64,000 bases of DNA from Hymenobacter monticola (GTDB lineage Bacteria; Bacteroidota; Bacteroidia; Cytophagales; Hymenobacteraceae), in contig NZ_CP094534.1 in assembly GCF_022811645.1 (NCBI RefSeq), positions 2,976,001 to 3,040,000 of the forward strand. The letters are read 5' to 3'. The notes under the pieces were generated by a model. That model was not told where the DNA came from. It saw only the letters and a program-made list of their open reading frames with translations, and did not search any database. The position numbers and the translations under genes were made by a program. Below, piece after piece: positions 35,120-43,938 of the stretch (positions are counted from its first letter, which is position 1; every line of letters starts with the position of its first letter).

Positions 35120-36580
35120 CTACTGGCGCCGTTTCTCCAAGGCATCTACTTCAGCCTCGCCCTGGCGGGCCGGCATGAGCTGCCACGGCGTGAAGGCCGA
35201 TGTGGGCCATAGCCGAATGTAGGTGGCCGTGGTGGTGCTGGGCGCCAGCAGCAAGGCCGGGCCGCCCGCGGTGCCCATCCCGATGCGCATGGCGCGCCCG
35301 AAATGCGGCCAGGGAATCTCCAGGGATTCGCCCGGTCGCAACTTCCCTATCTGGTGGTCATTCAGCAACACGCGCTGGGGCTCGGGAGCGCCACCGAGCG
35401 GGCGGTACACATATACAAAGGCGGTGTCGCGCTTCACTACCTGGCCGGGCGCGGGGAAGGGGACGGCCTGGCCGGTGCGCAAGTCAAGCGAATACACAAT
35501 GGGCTGGCCTGTATTGCCGTCCGGGCCGTTGTCGTAGTAGCCGCTGGCCATGGCCGCCCGCGACGCGTTGTTCGCGGCGCGGCGGTTGGCAGCCGTCACA
35601 TCCAGCGGCGCGGCGCCCACAAAGGTGTAGAAGTCGCCTTGCCGGGTGAGGGGGCGGTAGTAGTTTATCTGGCGGAAATAGGCCTGGCGGCCATCCGAAA
35701 AGCCCCACACTTCTTTGGCCGGAATCCGGTCGCCTTGGGAGGTGCGCATGCGGCCGCGCAGCACGGTGGTCCCCTTCCACTCCGAGCTTTTGCCGGAGGG
35801 CATGTCCGGCTCCAGCAGCATGGTCACGCCGTGCGCCCCCACGGTGTCGATGCGCATCTCGGCGGTAGTGTCGGGCTCATTGGCCAAAAATTGCCCCAGG
35901 CTGAAATACAGGCCCCGGCGCGGCGCGGCCGCCCGCAAAATGGCAGGCCGGGCCATGCCCTGAGGCTTGTCCGCGACCAGCTGGGCCAGGCTACGGGCTG
36001 GCTGGGGCCGCGCCCAGTCCGTGGCCAGCACCTGGCTCAGGCTGCTTTGCAGCACCGCGGCCAGGTGCTGGGCGTGGTTGCCGTTGTCGCCGATGCCCCG
36101 GTCGCTGGCCTGGTCGGCCACGGTGCGCACAAAGTGGTAGCCATCGGGCCGGTGGGCGTAGATATCGGCCACCAGGTTGGCGCTGGCAATGGCGCCCTTT
36201 GCCGTGCCGCGCACGGTCTCGGTCACCCCCAGCTGGCGCACGCACAGCACCACCGCGTGGTCGGTGGGGCGCTTGGGAAGCTGCTGTTGCAGCCAGGCGC
36301 CAAGCTCAGCCTCCAGGCTTTGGCGAAACAGGACGGGGGCTTGCTTGTCGTGCATGCCCCGGTAAATCATGCCGATGGCGGGGCGGCCGGCGCGTCCGTC
36401 CACTACCTGCTCTACATATAAGGTGCGCGCCGGCAGGCTGAGGGTTTGCGTGCTCAGGTCGAGGAAGTAGGGCTTGGCGTGCGGGGTCGAATGGTCGTCT
36501 TGTGCCGTGGCCGGTACGGCCGCGCCCCAGGCCAGCAGCAGCACGAGCCCGCGCACGGCCCGCCATTGTCTGGCAGGCAT
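35120..36580 (-). CDS. Secreted protein of unknown function
   Basis: From the ATG at 36580 the product is 486 residues with a signal peptide (VRGLVLLLAWGAAVPATAQ). The C-terminal part has FVYVYRPLGGAPEPQRVLLN followed by IGKLRPGESLEIPW, a pattern that recalls DUF2846-type domains, and the N-terminal part resembles no family I know. Tyr-rich segments and absence of membrane helices suggest a periplasmic or outer-membrane-associated protein. An alternative start at 36613 adds 11 residues before the signal sequence. It is divergent from the TonB-dependent receptor gene. Confidence 0.7.
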   Translation of the reverse strand: MPARQWRAVRGLVLLLAWGAAVPATAQDDHSTPHAKPYFLDLSTQTLSLPARTLYVEQVVDGRAGRPAIGMIYRGMHDKQAPVLFRQSLEAELGAWLQQQLPKRPTDHAVVLCVRQLGVTETVRGTAKGAIASANLVADIYAHRPDGYHFVRTVADQASDRGIGDNGNHAQHLAAVLQSSLSQVLATDWARPQPARSLAQLVADKPQGMARPAILRAAAPRRGLYFSLGQFLANEPDTTAEMRIDTVGAHGVTMLLEPDMPSGKSSEWKGTTVLRGRMRTSQGDRIPAKEVWGFSDGRQAYFRQINYYRPLTRQGDFYTFVGAAPLDVTAANRRAANNASRAAMASGYYDNGPDGNTGQPIVYSLDLRTGQAVPFPAPGQVVKRDTAFVYVYRPLGGAPEPQRVLLNDHQIGKLRPGESLEIPWPHFGRAMRIGMGTAGGPALLLAPSTTTATYIRLWPTSAFTPWQLMPARQGEAEVDALEKRRQ

Positions 36581-36759
36581 GAAGGAGTAGAGAGGAAAAA
36601 AGTAATGGCTCATTGGCCAAAACTACTGACTTCCACTGGCCTAAAAAAAAGGCGCCGCAGCGAATCCGCCCGGTCGGGCAGAGCCAGTTGCCGGCTTATG
36701 CCGGCAATTTTTCATTTAAGCTTAAACCCCTTGTCCCGCAGCCAGCCCCGGCTGTGCAG

Positions 36760-36767
36760 TATATTTG
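36760..36767 (+). promoter_or_regulatory. Bacteroidota -7 promoter element (TATATTTG)
   Basis: TATATTTG matches TAnnTTTG and lies 37 bp before the receptor start at 36805. Confidence 0.55.
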
Positions 36768-36804
36768 TAGCCCCCGGCATGTGTCGGCGGGTCTTTTATT
36801 AGAT

Positions 36805-39537
36805 ATGAAGCACTTTATTACTGCTCTGTTTGCCGTGCTGCTAACCCTGCCGGCGCTGGCTCAGAACACGTTTTCCATCCGGGGGCGCGTGCTCGACAAA
36901 GTGACGGGCGAAACCCTGCCCGGCGCCACCGTGCAAGTGTCGGGCAACGGCCAGAACACCGGCGCCGGCGCCGATACTGACGGCGGCTACAAAATCGGCA
37001 GCCTGCCGGCCGGCACCTACACCGTGCAGGCCAGCTTCATTGGCTATAAACCCAACACCCAAACCGTGAAGATTTCCACCCAAAGCGTGGTGGTCACCTT
37101 CTCCCTCAGCTCCGACAACGCCAGCCTGGAGGAAGTTCAGGTGGTGGCCAGCCAGGCCCAGGAGCGCGAAACGCCGGTGGCCTTCTCGGCCGTGAACGAA
37201 GTGAAGCTGCGCGAAACCCTCGCCGGCCGCGACCTGCCCATGATTCTCAACGAGACGCCCGGCGTGTATGCCACGCAGGGCTCGGGCGGCGGCGCCGGCG
37301 ACTCGCGCATCACCATCCGCGGCTTCGACCAGCGCAACGTGGCCACGCTGGTGAACGGCGTGCCCGTGAACGACATGGAAAACGGCCAGGTGTTCTGGAG
37401 CAACTGGGACCTGGGCGACGTCACCAAGTCGTTGCAGGTGCAGCGCGGCTTGTCGGCTTCCAAAATTGCAGTGCCCGCTGTGGGCGGCACCATCAACATC
37501 CTCACCAAGGGCTTCGACGACAAGCGCAGCGCCCTGGCCCGCGTCGAAACCGGCTCGAACAACTACCGCAAGTACTCGCTCATGCTCAGCAGCGGCAACC
37601 TGCCGGGCGACTGGGCCGTCACCGCCTACGGCTCGCGCCGCACCAGCGACGGCTGGGTGAGCCACGCCTTCGACGATGCCTGGACTTACTTTGGCAACAT
37701 CAGCAAGCGCCTCGGCAGCCACAACCTTTCGCTCACCGGCATGGGCTCGCCCCAGCGCCACGGCCAACGCTTCACCTACAACTTCCTGGGCACCTACTCC
37801 AACGCCAAGGCCCGTGAGCTGGGTGCCACACCGGTAGCGGGCGGCGACCGGGGCTTCGACTACAACACCGACTGGGGCACGCTCAACCGCTACACCCTCG
37901 ATGCCAACAAGAACCGGATTTACCAAGGCCCGGAAGACATCAACACCGCCGCCAACTACTACCACAAGCCCCAAATCAGCCTCAATGACTTCTGGCAGGT
38001 AAACGACCGGTTTTTCCTGTCGAGCGTGGTGTATGCGTCCTTCGGCAACGGCGGCGGCGTGGGCGGCCTCAACGGCAACACCGGCACCAGCCTCACCGAG
38101 AGCAACGCCACGGGCCAGAAAGACCTGCAGAAAATCTACGACGACAACTTCAACAGCCCCACCAAGCGCTCGACCCAGATTCTGGTGAACAGCGTGAACA
38201 GCCACCGCTGGTACGGCTTCGTGGTGGGCGGCGACTACCTGCTCAAGCCCACGCTCACGCTTTCGGCCGGCCTCGACGGCCGCACCTACACCGGCTACCA
38301 CTACCGCGAAGTGCGCGACCTGCTGGGCGGCGACTACGTGACCAACCCCGGCAACCGCAACGTGGACCCCAACACCCGCCTCTACGTGGGCGACAAGCTG
38401 GGCTACAACTACGACGGCCGCACCGATTGGCTGGGCGGCTACGGCCAGCTCGAATACAAAACGCCGCTGCTCTCGGCGGTGGTCAGCGGCACCATGTCGC
38501 AGATTCGCTACAAGCTCATCGACTACTTCGGGGCCCGCGTGGTGACCGTGAACGGCACCGACGTGTCGGTGCCCTATGGTGCGCCCACCATGGTGAACGG
38601 CACCGCCTACACCAACGCCGACGGCCGCACCGTGGAAACCGGCTGGAGTAACTTCAACGGCTACAGTGTGAAGGCCGGGGCCAACTATAACCTCACCGAG
38701 CACGACAACATTTTCTTCAATACCGGCTACAACTCCAAGGTGCCGTTCTTCAGCTTTGTGTACACCCGCAGCGGCGGCCAGTTCAAGGACGTGCGCAATG
38801 AAGGCATCACCTCGTTTGAGGTGGGCTACGGCATCACCTACCCTTCGCTGAAGGCCACTTTGAACGCCTACTACACGCTGTGGAGCAACAAAAGCAGCTC
38901 CTACGCCGGCACCGACCCCACCGGCAACAGCAACTCCAGCGTGTTTTATACCTTCCGCAACGTGAACGCCCGCCACGTGGGCATCGAACTGAGCGTGGCC
39001 CAGGAAATCAGCCGCAGCCTGCAGCTCAACGCCGCCATTTCGCTCGGCGACTGGCGCTGGGCCGGCGATGGCCGCTACACCGTCATCGACGCCAACAACA
39101 ACGTCGTGCCCGGCTACGAGGACAACCCCATCTACCTCGACGGCGTGCACGTGGGCGACGCCGCCCAGAACCAGTTCCAGCTGGGGCTGCGCTACGAGCC
39201 CTTCAAGCGCTTCTACATCCGTCCTTCGTACCTGCTGTTCACCAAGTACTACGCCGCCTTCAACCCCAACGGCCTCGTGAGCGAGTCGAGCCGCACCGAT
39301 TCCTACCGCGTGCCCACCTCGCAAAACCTCGACCTGCACCTGGGCTACGACCTGCCGGCCATTGCCCACGACCGCCTGCGCCTGGGCATCAAAGGCTCCG
39401 TCCTGAACGTGCTCGACCAGTACTTCATCACCGACATTCCGATTGGCGCCAGCACCAGCGTGACCGACCCGCGCGGCCTGAAAGGCTACTTCAACCGCGG
39501 CCGGACCTTCACCATCGGCCTCTCGGCTACGCTGTAG
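36805..39537 (+). CDS. TonB-dependent outer-membrane receptor
   Basis: The 910-residue protein (ATG at 36805, signal peptide ending TLPALAQ) begins with a carboxypeptidase-regulatory-like domain (FSIRGRVLDKVTGETLPGAT, about 25-105). A plug domain follows (LPMILNETPGVYATQG, RITIRGFDQRNVATLVNG, VGGTINILTKG, about 125-250). The remaining 650 residues form the 22-strand barrel, ending in GRTFTIGLSATL with the aromatic/hydrophobic last strand. It imports a siderophore, vitamin or glycan fragment with energy from TonB. No SusD-like partner is adjacent, so a glycan role is less likely; the substrate is unknown. The gene ends directly at the first base of a long hairpin. Confidence 0.93.
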   Translation: MKHFITALFAVLLTLPALAQNTFSIRGRVLDKVTGETLPGATVQVSGNGQNTGAGADTDGGYKIGSLPAGTYTVQASFIGYKPNTQTVKISTQSVVVTFSLSSDNASLEEVQVVASQAQERETPVAFSAVNEVKLRETLAGRDLPMILNETPGVYATQGSGGGAGDSRITIRGFDQRNVATLVNGVPVNDMENGQVFWSNWDLGDVTKSLQVQRGLSASKIAVPAVGGTINILTKGFDDKRSALARVETGSNNYRKYSLMLSSGNLPGDWAVTAYGSRRTSDGWVSHAFDDAWTYFGNISKRLGSHNLSLTGMGSPQRHGQRFTYNFLGTYSNAKARELGATPVAGGDRGFDYNTDWGTLNRYTLDANKNRIYQGPEDINTAANYYHKPQISLNDFWQVNDRFFLSSVVYASFGNGGGVGGLNGNTGTSLTESNATGQKDLQKIYDDNFNSPTKRSTQILVNSVNSHRWYGFVVGGDYLLKPTLTLSAGLDGRTYTGYHYREVRDLLGGDYVTNPGNRNVDPNTRLYVGDKLGYNYDGRTDWLGGYGQLEYKTPLLSAVVSGTMSQIRYKLIDYFGARVVTVNGTDVSVPYGAPTMVNGTAYTNADGRTVETGWSNFNGYSVKAGANYNLTEHDNIFFNTGYNSKVPFFSFVYTRSGGQFKDVRNEGITSFEVGYGITYPSLKATLNAYYTLWSNKSSSYAGTDPTGNSNSSVFYTFRNVNARHVGIELSVAQEISRSLQLNAAISLGDWRWAGDGRYTVIDANNNVVPGYEDNPIYLDGVHVGDAAQNQFQLGLRYEPFKRFYIRPSYLLFTKYYAAFNPNGLVSESSRTDSYRVPTSQNLDLHLGYDLPAIAHDRLRLGIKGSVLNVLDQYFITDIPIGASTSVTDPRGLKGYFNRGRTFTIGLSATL

Positions 39538-39630
39538 GTAAAAACGCCAGGGCGTAAACGAGGAAGGGGACGTTCAATGGCTTTTTGCCGTCGAACGTCC
39601 CCTTCCTCGTTTATGCCCTGGCGTTTTTAC
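39538..39630. terminator. 93-bp hairpin between convergent genes, likely bidirectional terminator
   Basis: Arms 39538-39575 and 39593-39630 are complementary over 38 bp with one G-T mismatch; both ends carry an A/T run (GTAAAAAC and GTTTTTAC). The left arm starts at the base after the receptor stop codon, and the right arm contains the TAA stop (39627-39629) of the response regulator. It may be a terminator or an inserted palindromic element. Confidence 0.85.
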
Positions 39631-40040
39631 CGATTTCCCGCCGCCGCGGCAGCCAGTACGGCGCTGCGCATTTCTTCGGGCGAGGTGTTTTTGACGAGGT
39701 AGCTGTGGGCGCCTTCGGCCAGCACGGTGCTCACCAAGGAGGGGTCGTCGTGCATGGAAATGATGACCACGCGCACGTTCGGGAACTGCGTGCGCAGCAG
39801 GCGAGTGGTTTGCAGGCCGTCGAGGATGGGCATTTGCATGTCCATGAGCACCACGTTGGGGCGGCTGCCCTGGTCGAGGAGCTCGAGCAGCTCCTGGCCG
39901 TTGCCGGCTTCGCACACCACCTCGATGCCCGCGTAGCCGCTGAGCAAGGCGCGCAGGCCTTTGCGAAACAGGATGTGGTCGTCGACGATGGCTAGCCGTA
40001 CGGTACCGGCCCCGGCCGCGGATGCAGAGGGAGAGTTCAT
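39627..40040 (-). CDS. Response regulator receiver domain, NarL/FixJ type but without output domain
   Basis: The 137-residue protein is a complete CheY-like receiver: acidic pair Asp20-Asp21, phospho-acceptor Asp67 in VLMDMQMP, and Lys117 in SYLVKNT. The spacing and sequence (RLAIVDDHILFRKGLRALLS) are those of NarL/FixJ regulators, which normally continue into a LuxR-type helix-turn-helix of about 65 residues. Here the frame ends at GNR with a stop supplied by the hairpin at 39538-39630, and no helix-turn-helix lies beyond. It overlaps the histidine kinase gene by 4 bp (ATGA). It may be a truncated gene or a working single-domain regulator. Confidence 0.88.
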   Translation of the reverse strand: MNSPSASAAGAGTVRLAIVDDHILFRKGLRALLSGYAGIEVVCEAGNGQELLELLDQGSRPNVVLMDMQMPILDGLQTTRLLRTQFPNVRVVIISMHDDPSLVSTVLAEGAHSYLVKNTSPEEMRSAVLAAAAAGNR

Positions 40041-40858
40041 GAGTTAAGCGTAAAAGTGGGGGTGGGGGTGCCGGCGGGCAGCAGCGTCACGGGCAAAATG
40101 GCCTCGACGCGCGTGCCGGCGCCCGGTTCGGAATGATAATGCAGCTGGCCGCCGAGCACGGCCACGCGGCTGCGCAAATTGATGAGGCCCATGCCCACGG
40201 GCTGGCCGTGGGGGCCGGGCGGGGGCAGTTCTTCCAGCGCCGCCAGGTCGAAGCCGCGGCCGTCGTCGGAGTAGGTGAGGGTGAGCAGCCCGGGCGTAGC
40301 CCCCACCCGCAGCAGGATGTGCCGCGCCTGGGCGTGCACCAGACCGTTGGTAAGCAGCTCTTGTGCAATGCGGTACACCATCAGCTCGTGCGGCGGAATA
40401 AGGCGGCCCAGCTGGCCTTCCTGTTCCAGGCGCACCTCGGGGCCGTGGTCGGGCGGCACGGCCTGCACCAGCGCGCGCAAGGCCTGGGCCAGGCCCAGCT
40501 GTTGCAGGGTGGCCGGCTGCAGGTTGCGCGAGATGCGGCGCACCTCGGCCACGGCCTGGTCTATCAGGGCGCTGGCTTCGGGCGCGGGCGGGCTGCCCGG
40601 GGCAAACAAGTGCAGCTTGGCCAGCGCCAAGATGGTGCCCACGCCGTCGTGCAGCTCGCCGGCAATGCGCTGGCGCTCATCTTCCTGGGCCACCAGCGCA
40701 GCAGCCAGGGCCTGCTGCTGGGCGGCTTCCTGCAGTTGCGCCAGCTCTTGCTGCTGGCGCAACTGCCCCCGTTGGTAGCGTACCACGAACCACACCAGCC
40801 CGAGTACGAGCAAGAGTAATGTAGGAGTAAGTAGCAACAACGGTAAAATGGAATTCAC
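40037..40858 (-). CDS. Sensor histidine kinase, HisKA_3 (NarX/DesK-like)
   Basis: The 273-residue kinase has one N-terminal transmembrane helix (residues about 4-27), a Gln-rich coiled coil (30-60) and a HisKA_3 dimerisation helix with phospho-accepting His70 in AGELHDGVGTI. The HATPase domain follows, with ELLTNGLVHAQA (N box) and YSDDGRGFD (G1 box) and a C-terminal GMGLINLRSRV. There is no periplasmic sensor domain, so the signal must come from the membrane or a partner. The neighbouring 7-TM protein (41037-41735) is a candidate. The receiver protein overlaps its 3' end. Confidence 0.9.
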   Translation of the reverse strand: MNSILPLLLLTPTLLLLVLGLVWFVVRYQRGQLRQQQELAQLQEAAQQQALAAALVAQEDERQRIAGELHDGVGTILALAKLHLFAPGSPPAPEASALIDQAVAEVRRISRNLQPATLQQLGLAQALRALVQAVPPDHGPEVRLEQEGQLGRLIPPHELMVYRIAQELLTNGLVHAQARHILLRVGATPGLLTLTYSDDGRGFDLAALEELPPPGPHGQPVGMGLINLRSRVAVLGGQLHYHSEPGAGTRVEAILPVTLLPAGTPTPTFTLNS

Positions 40859-40994
40859 ATGAGAGCTCTGAAGCGAGCTGGAAGCGCAAAGTAGTAGAAA
40901 AAAGCCGCCGAACCGTCAGACGCCGAACGGATTTCGGGATTAGTAGCGCAGGTGCCAACGACCGGGTTGCAATGGAACAGAAAAAGCTTGGCCC

Positions 40995-41017
40995 CGGCAC
41001 CGCAGCAAAAGGTGCCG
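40995..41017 (-). terminator. Possible terminator downstream of the 7-TM protein gene
   Basis: CGGCACC (40995-41001) pairs with GGTGCCG (41011-41017). On the minus strand the hairpin is followed after a few bases by a T-run (GCTTTTT). The stem is short, so this is tentative. Confidence 0.4.
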
Positions 41018-41036
41018 CGGCGTCTGCCCGCTGCCC

Positions 41037-41735
41037 TTAGAGCGAAGCTAGCCGAGTGACGGGCTGCGGCCGTGTGGTATCCGCCGCCGTACGCTTGGCG
41101 CGTCGGAAGGCGAGCGTCAGGAATCCGTTAAATACCAGCCCCAGCGTGGCAGCGACCAAACCCTTGGGGGTTTGGTCGTAGATGGTTACGGAAAAGTAGT
41201 CGAAGCTGAAAGCAGTGGCCGTGCCAGCCGAGTACAACAACTGGCCAACGCTAACCAGCCAGATGGGGTCGCGGCTGGCCCGCCAGGAGGTTGATTGACT
41301 GAGGGTTTGCTCCAGGTACAGCATGGCGAAACCTGCCAGTACCGCGCATTGGCTCAGCCGGGCACAGGTGACGCCTGCGTATGTGCTGTAGCTAAACACT
41401 GCCAGCACGCACACCGCCGCCACCATCGTAATACCCATTACCGCCCGCCGCAACGGCGCCGATTCCAGCACGGAATAGTAGACGGCCCCAAACAGTAGAA
41501 TCTTGCCGAAATTGAATCCGGCCAGAAACCAGTAATTGGTCGCAAAAACCGAGGGATACAAAATGCTGGCGCCAAACGAGCACAAAGCCGACAGATACAC
41601 GTAGTTGCTCAGCAGTTTTACGGCCGGGCTGAAGTGTTTCCGCCGCCGCCACACCACCGTCATGGGAATGATGATGCTGACCTGATTTGTATATTGTAGG
41701 AGTTTGCTACACGCATTCAGTTGCTCGGGACTCAT
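41037..41735 (-). CDS. Seven-transmembrane protein of unknown function
   Basis: This 232-residue protein shows seven hydrophobic helices (about 14-30, 44-62, 68-90, 98-118, 126-144, 158-180 and 192-212), then a basic Thr/Arg-rich tail. I recognise no named family. Basic residues WRRRK after helix 1 suggest that loop is cytoplasmic. It lies 22 bp downstream of the 104-residue protein gene on the same strand and upstream of a histidine kinase and receiver gene, so it could be a membrane sensor or signalling partner. That is inference from position only. Confidence 0.7.
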   Translation of the reverse strand: MSPEQLNACSKLLQYTNQVSIIIPMTVVWRRRKHFSPAVKLLSNYVYLSALCSFGASILYPSVFATNYWFLAGFNFGKILLFGAVYYSVLESAPLRRAVMGITMVAAVCVLAVFSYSTYAGVTCARLSQCAVLAGFAMLYLEQTLSQSTSWRASRDPIWLVSVGQLLYSAGTATAFSFDYFSVTIYDQTPKGLVAATLGLVFNGFLTLAFRRAKRTAADTTRPQPVTRLASL

Positions 41736-41757
41736 GGCAAAGAGCGAAGGCTAAGAG

Positions 41758-42072
41758 TTAGCTATTGAGGACGTCGGCCATGCCCGAATGCGGCGGGCCA
41801 CACGAGCCATCATCGGCCACGAGGAAACCTTCGCCGATAAGGTCGTTTTCGTTTTTGTCGGCGCTCACTGCCACCAGGCGGGTCGTCTCCCCGTCGAGTG
41901 CATAATAAAAACGAATGCCTTGCGTGTCAGGCTGCTCAAGGAGCTTGTGCAATATGCTGTTACCCAAAAAGATGCTTTGGGTCTTGCCGGGGTTGGCATC
42001 TCGGTAAGCCTTGGTCATGGCAGCTGCTTGGGGCAGTGCAATTTCGTTGCCTTCACTACCGTTAAATGGCAT
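41758..42072 (-). CDS. Small protein of unknown function upstream of the 7-TM protein
   Basis: The 104-residue protein starts MPFNGSEGNEIALPQAAAMT and has no signal peptide or membrane helix. It has an AYRDANPGKTQSIFLGNSIL segment, a GIRFYYALDGE segment and a C-terminal GSCGPPHSGM. The pattern suggests a small alpha/beta globular fold. Similar short proteins occur in Cytophagales, as far as I recall, but no function is known to me. It is followed 22 bp later by the 7-TM gene, so the two are probably one unit. The upstream 100 bp are strikingly AT-rich compared with the rest of the window. Confidence 0.65.
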   Translation of the reverse strand: MPFNGSEGNEIALPQAAAMTKAYRDANPGKTQSIFLGNSILHKLLEQPDTQGIRFYYALDGETTRLVAVSADKNENDLIGEGFLVADDGSCGPPHSGMADVLNS

Positions 42073-42171
42073 AAAAAGATTAATTTTAAATTGAACAAAA
42101 AAAAGTTTAGTTTGGATGCTTGGGCCAAATATAGAGTCTTGTTCGAATAAAAAAATTCTTAAATAGAAAAA

Positions 42172-42462
42172 TCACCAAGCGCGGCCTGGGCCGCCGCTCA
42201 GGTGGTCGTGGTCGTCCTCGTCGTCGCCTTCAAATTCCTCCTCGGTTTCTTCTCCCGCTTGGTCGTCGGCATCGTCTTCATCGTCAAGGGTATCAAACAC
42301 GCGGTCTAAGGACTCTTCGGCATGGCGCAGCTTGCGGCGGCACAAGCGAATGAGCTCGGCCGAGCGTTCGACGCGGGCCGTGAGGTCGTCGACATCCACG
42401 GAGTCGGTTTCGAGGGCACGCAAAATGGTTTCCAGTTCTTCAATGGCTTCGCGGTAGGTCAT
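42172..42462 (-). CDS. xseB: Exodeoxyribonuclease VII small subunit
   Basis: The 96-residue protein begins MTYREAIEELETILRALE, the signature of XseB, with the usual pair of amphipathic helices to about residue 62. An acidic, low-complexity tail rich in Asp and Glu follows and is longer than in typical XseB of about 80 residues. Several small subunits bind each XseA to form the nuclease that degrades single-stranded DNA to oligonucleotides. The start at 42462 was chosen over 42492 for family fit. It lies 51 bp downstream of xseA. Confidence 0.92.
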   Translation of the reverse strand: MTYREAIEELETILRALETDSVDVDDLTARVERSAELIRLCRRKLRHAEESLDRVFDTLDDEDDADDQAGEETEEEFEGDDEDDHDHLSGGPGRAW

Positions 42463-42513
42463 TTTTAACAGGGAGCATTGCTCAGTGAGCAATGAACAGT
42501 GAATGTTATCGAT

Positions 42514-43881
42514 TTAATGGTTGGGAGTGCGTGGGCTAACGGTTGACTGCTTACTGTGAACAGCTAGCTGACAAAGCCGCAGCTCGGCGCGGTGCAAGCG
42601 CCGCTCCAGGGCCAGCTGCAGCTGGTAGCGGCGGTGTAGCAGGGTTTCGCGGCGGTGCTGGTGGTGGCGGGCAAAGCGCTTGAGCAGCACGCGGCCCCGC
42701 TGGCGCAGGCCGCGGTGCTCGTGGGCCAGCCGCTGGCGCGCGGCCCGGGGCAGCAGGTGCCGGAAACGCTCCAGGTCCTGCCCCAACTGGCGCAGCTGCT
42801 CGCGCGGGCCGGTGGCGGCCTGGCGGGTGCGGGCCCGCAGAGCGTCGCGGGCGCCGTCGAGCTGGCGGTGGGCCGCGTAGCGGCTCTGCCCGCTGAGCTG
42901 GTCGAGGCGGGCGTGGCGCTGGCTGAGCTGCTGGCGGGCCGTGTTGATGATTTGTTCGCCCAAGCCCAGGATGGCCGCTTCGAGCCGGGCCAGGCGCTCA
43001 ACCAGAAACGCGGCCACGGCGGTGGGCGTTTTGAGGGCGCGGTGGGCGGTGAGGTCTACCACGGCTTCGTCGCGCTCGTGGCCGATGCCCGTGAGCACCG
43101 GCAGCGGAAAGGCGCCCACGGCCGCTGCCAGGCCATATTCGTCAAAGGCCAGCAGGTCGGTGCGGCTGCCGCCGCCCCTGATAATCACCACGGCATCGAA
43201 CTGCCGTCGCCGGGCGCGCACCCCGTCGAGCGCCGCCCGGATGCTGGCCGGCGCGTCGTCGCCCTGCATCATGGCCGGAAACAGCGTGAGGGCGAAGTCG
43301 TACGGCGCCTCGTCCAGCTGCTGCACGAAGTCCTGAAAGCCCGCGGCGGTGGGGGAGGAGATGACGGCCAGCCGTTGCGGCGCCAGCGGCAGCGGCAGCT
43401 GCTTCTGGCGTTCAAGCAAGCCTTTTTCTTCGAGCTGGCGCAGCGTGTTCAGGCGCTGCAAAGCCAGTTCCCCTACGGTGTAGCTTGGGTCGATGGCCAC
43501 CACGTCGAGGCTCAGGCCGTACTGTTCGTGGAAGCGCACCTGCACCCGCAGCAGCAGCTTGAGGCCGGGGCGTAGCGTCTGGCCGGTGGCGCGCTCAAAA
43601 GCCGGCGCCAGCTGCTGGTAGCGCTGGCTCCAGAGCGTGGCGCGGGCCTGGGCCTTCATGGGCATGCCGCGGCTGTCGGTGCCCTGCTCGGTGAGGGTGA
43701 GGTAGCAGTGGGCGCCGGCAAAGCGGGGCACCGTAATTTCGGCCACCTCGGCCACCACCCAGTAGGAGTCGGCCAGCTGCTGCTGCAGCACCTGGCGCAC
43801 GCGGCCCAGCAGCTCGGCCAGCCCCAGCGGCGGAGGCGGGGCGAAAAGAGGAAGCTCGGGGCGACGGTTGTAGAGAGGCAT
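42514..43881 (-). CDS. xseA: Exodeoxyribonuclease VII large subunit
   Basis: The 455-residue protein has an N-terminal OB fold (about 20-110: YWVVAEVAEITV, HCYLTLTE) that binds single-stranded DNA, then the catalytic domain with AVISSPTAAGFQDFVQQL, FDAVVIIRGGGSRTDLLAFDE and LPVLTGIGHERDEAVVDL, all typical XseA blocks, and a long helical C-terminal region rich in Arg, Gln and His. It works with XseB encoded next to it. The start at 43881 gives MPLYNRRPELPLF; the frame reaching 43971 would enter an interspersed hairpin and is rejected. Confidence 0.95.
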   Translation of the reverse strand: MPLYNRRPELPLFAPPPPLGLAELLGRVRQVLQQQLADSYWVVAEVAEITVPRFAGAHCYLTLTEQGTDSRGMPMKAQARATLWSQRYQQLAPAFERATGQTLRPGLKLLLRVQVRFHEQYGLSLDVVAIDPSYTVGELALQRLNTLRQLEEKGLLERQKQLPLPLAPQRLAVISSPTAAGFQDFVQQLDEAPYDFALTLFPAMMQGDDAPASIRAALDGVRARRRQFDAVVIIRGGGSRTDLLAFDEYGLAAAVGAFPLPVLTGIGHERDEAVVDLTAHRALKTPTAVAAFLVERLARLEAAILGLGEQIINTARQQLSQRHARLDQLSGQSRYAAHRQLDGARDALRARTRQAATGPREQLRQLGQDLERFRHLLPRAARQRLAHEHRGLRQRGRVLLKRFARHHQHRRETLLHRRYQLQLALERRLHRAELRLCQLAVHSKQSTVSPRTPNH

Positions 43882-43938
43882 AAGGCGCAAGTTACGGGCG
43901 AGGAAGGGGGCTGGCAGAAAATGAAGCGCGGGCGATGG

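Noticed and set aside
36841..39369. 842-residue antisense frame over the TonB-dependent receptor
   Set aside because: Val/Ala/Gly/His-rich shadow of a gene with clear plug and barrel motifs.
36805..39537. SusC-type glycan uptake locus
   Set aside because: No SusD-like lipoprotein or glycoside hydrolase lies next to the receptor, and the pectinesterase is 10 kb away in another unit.
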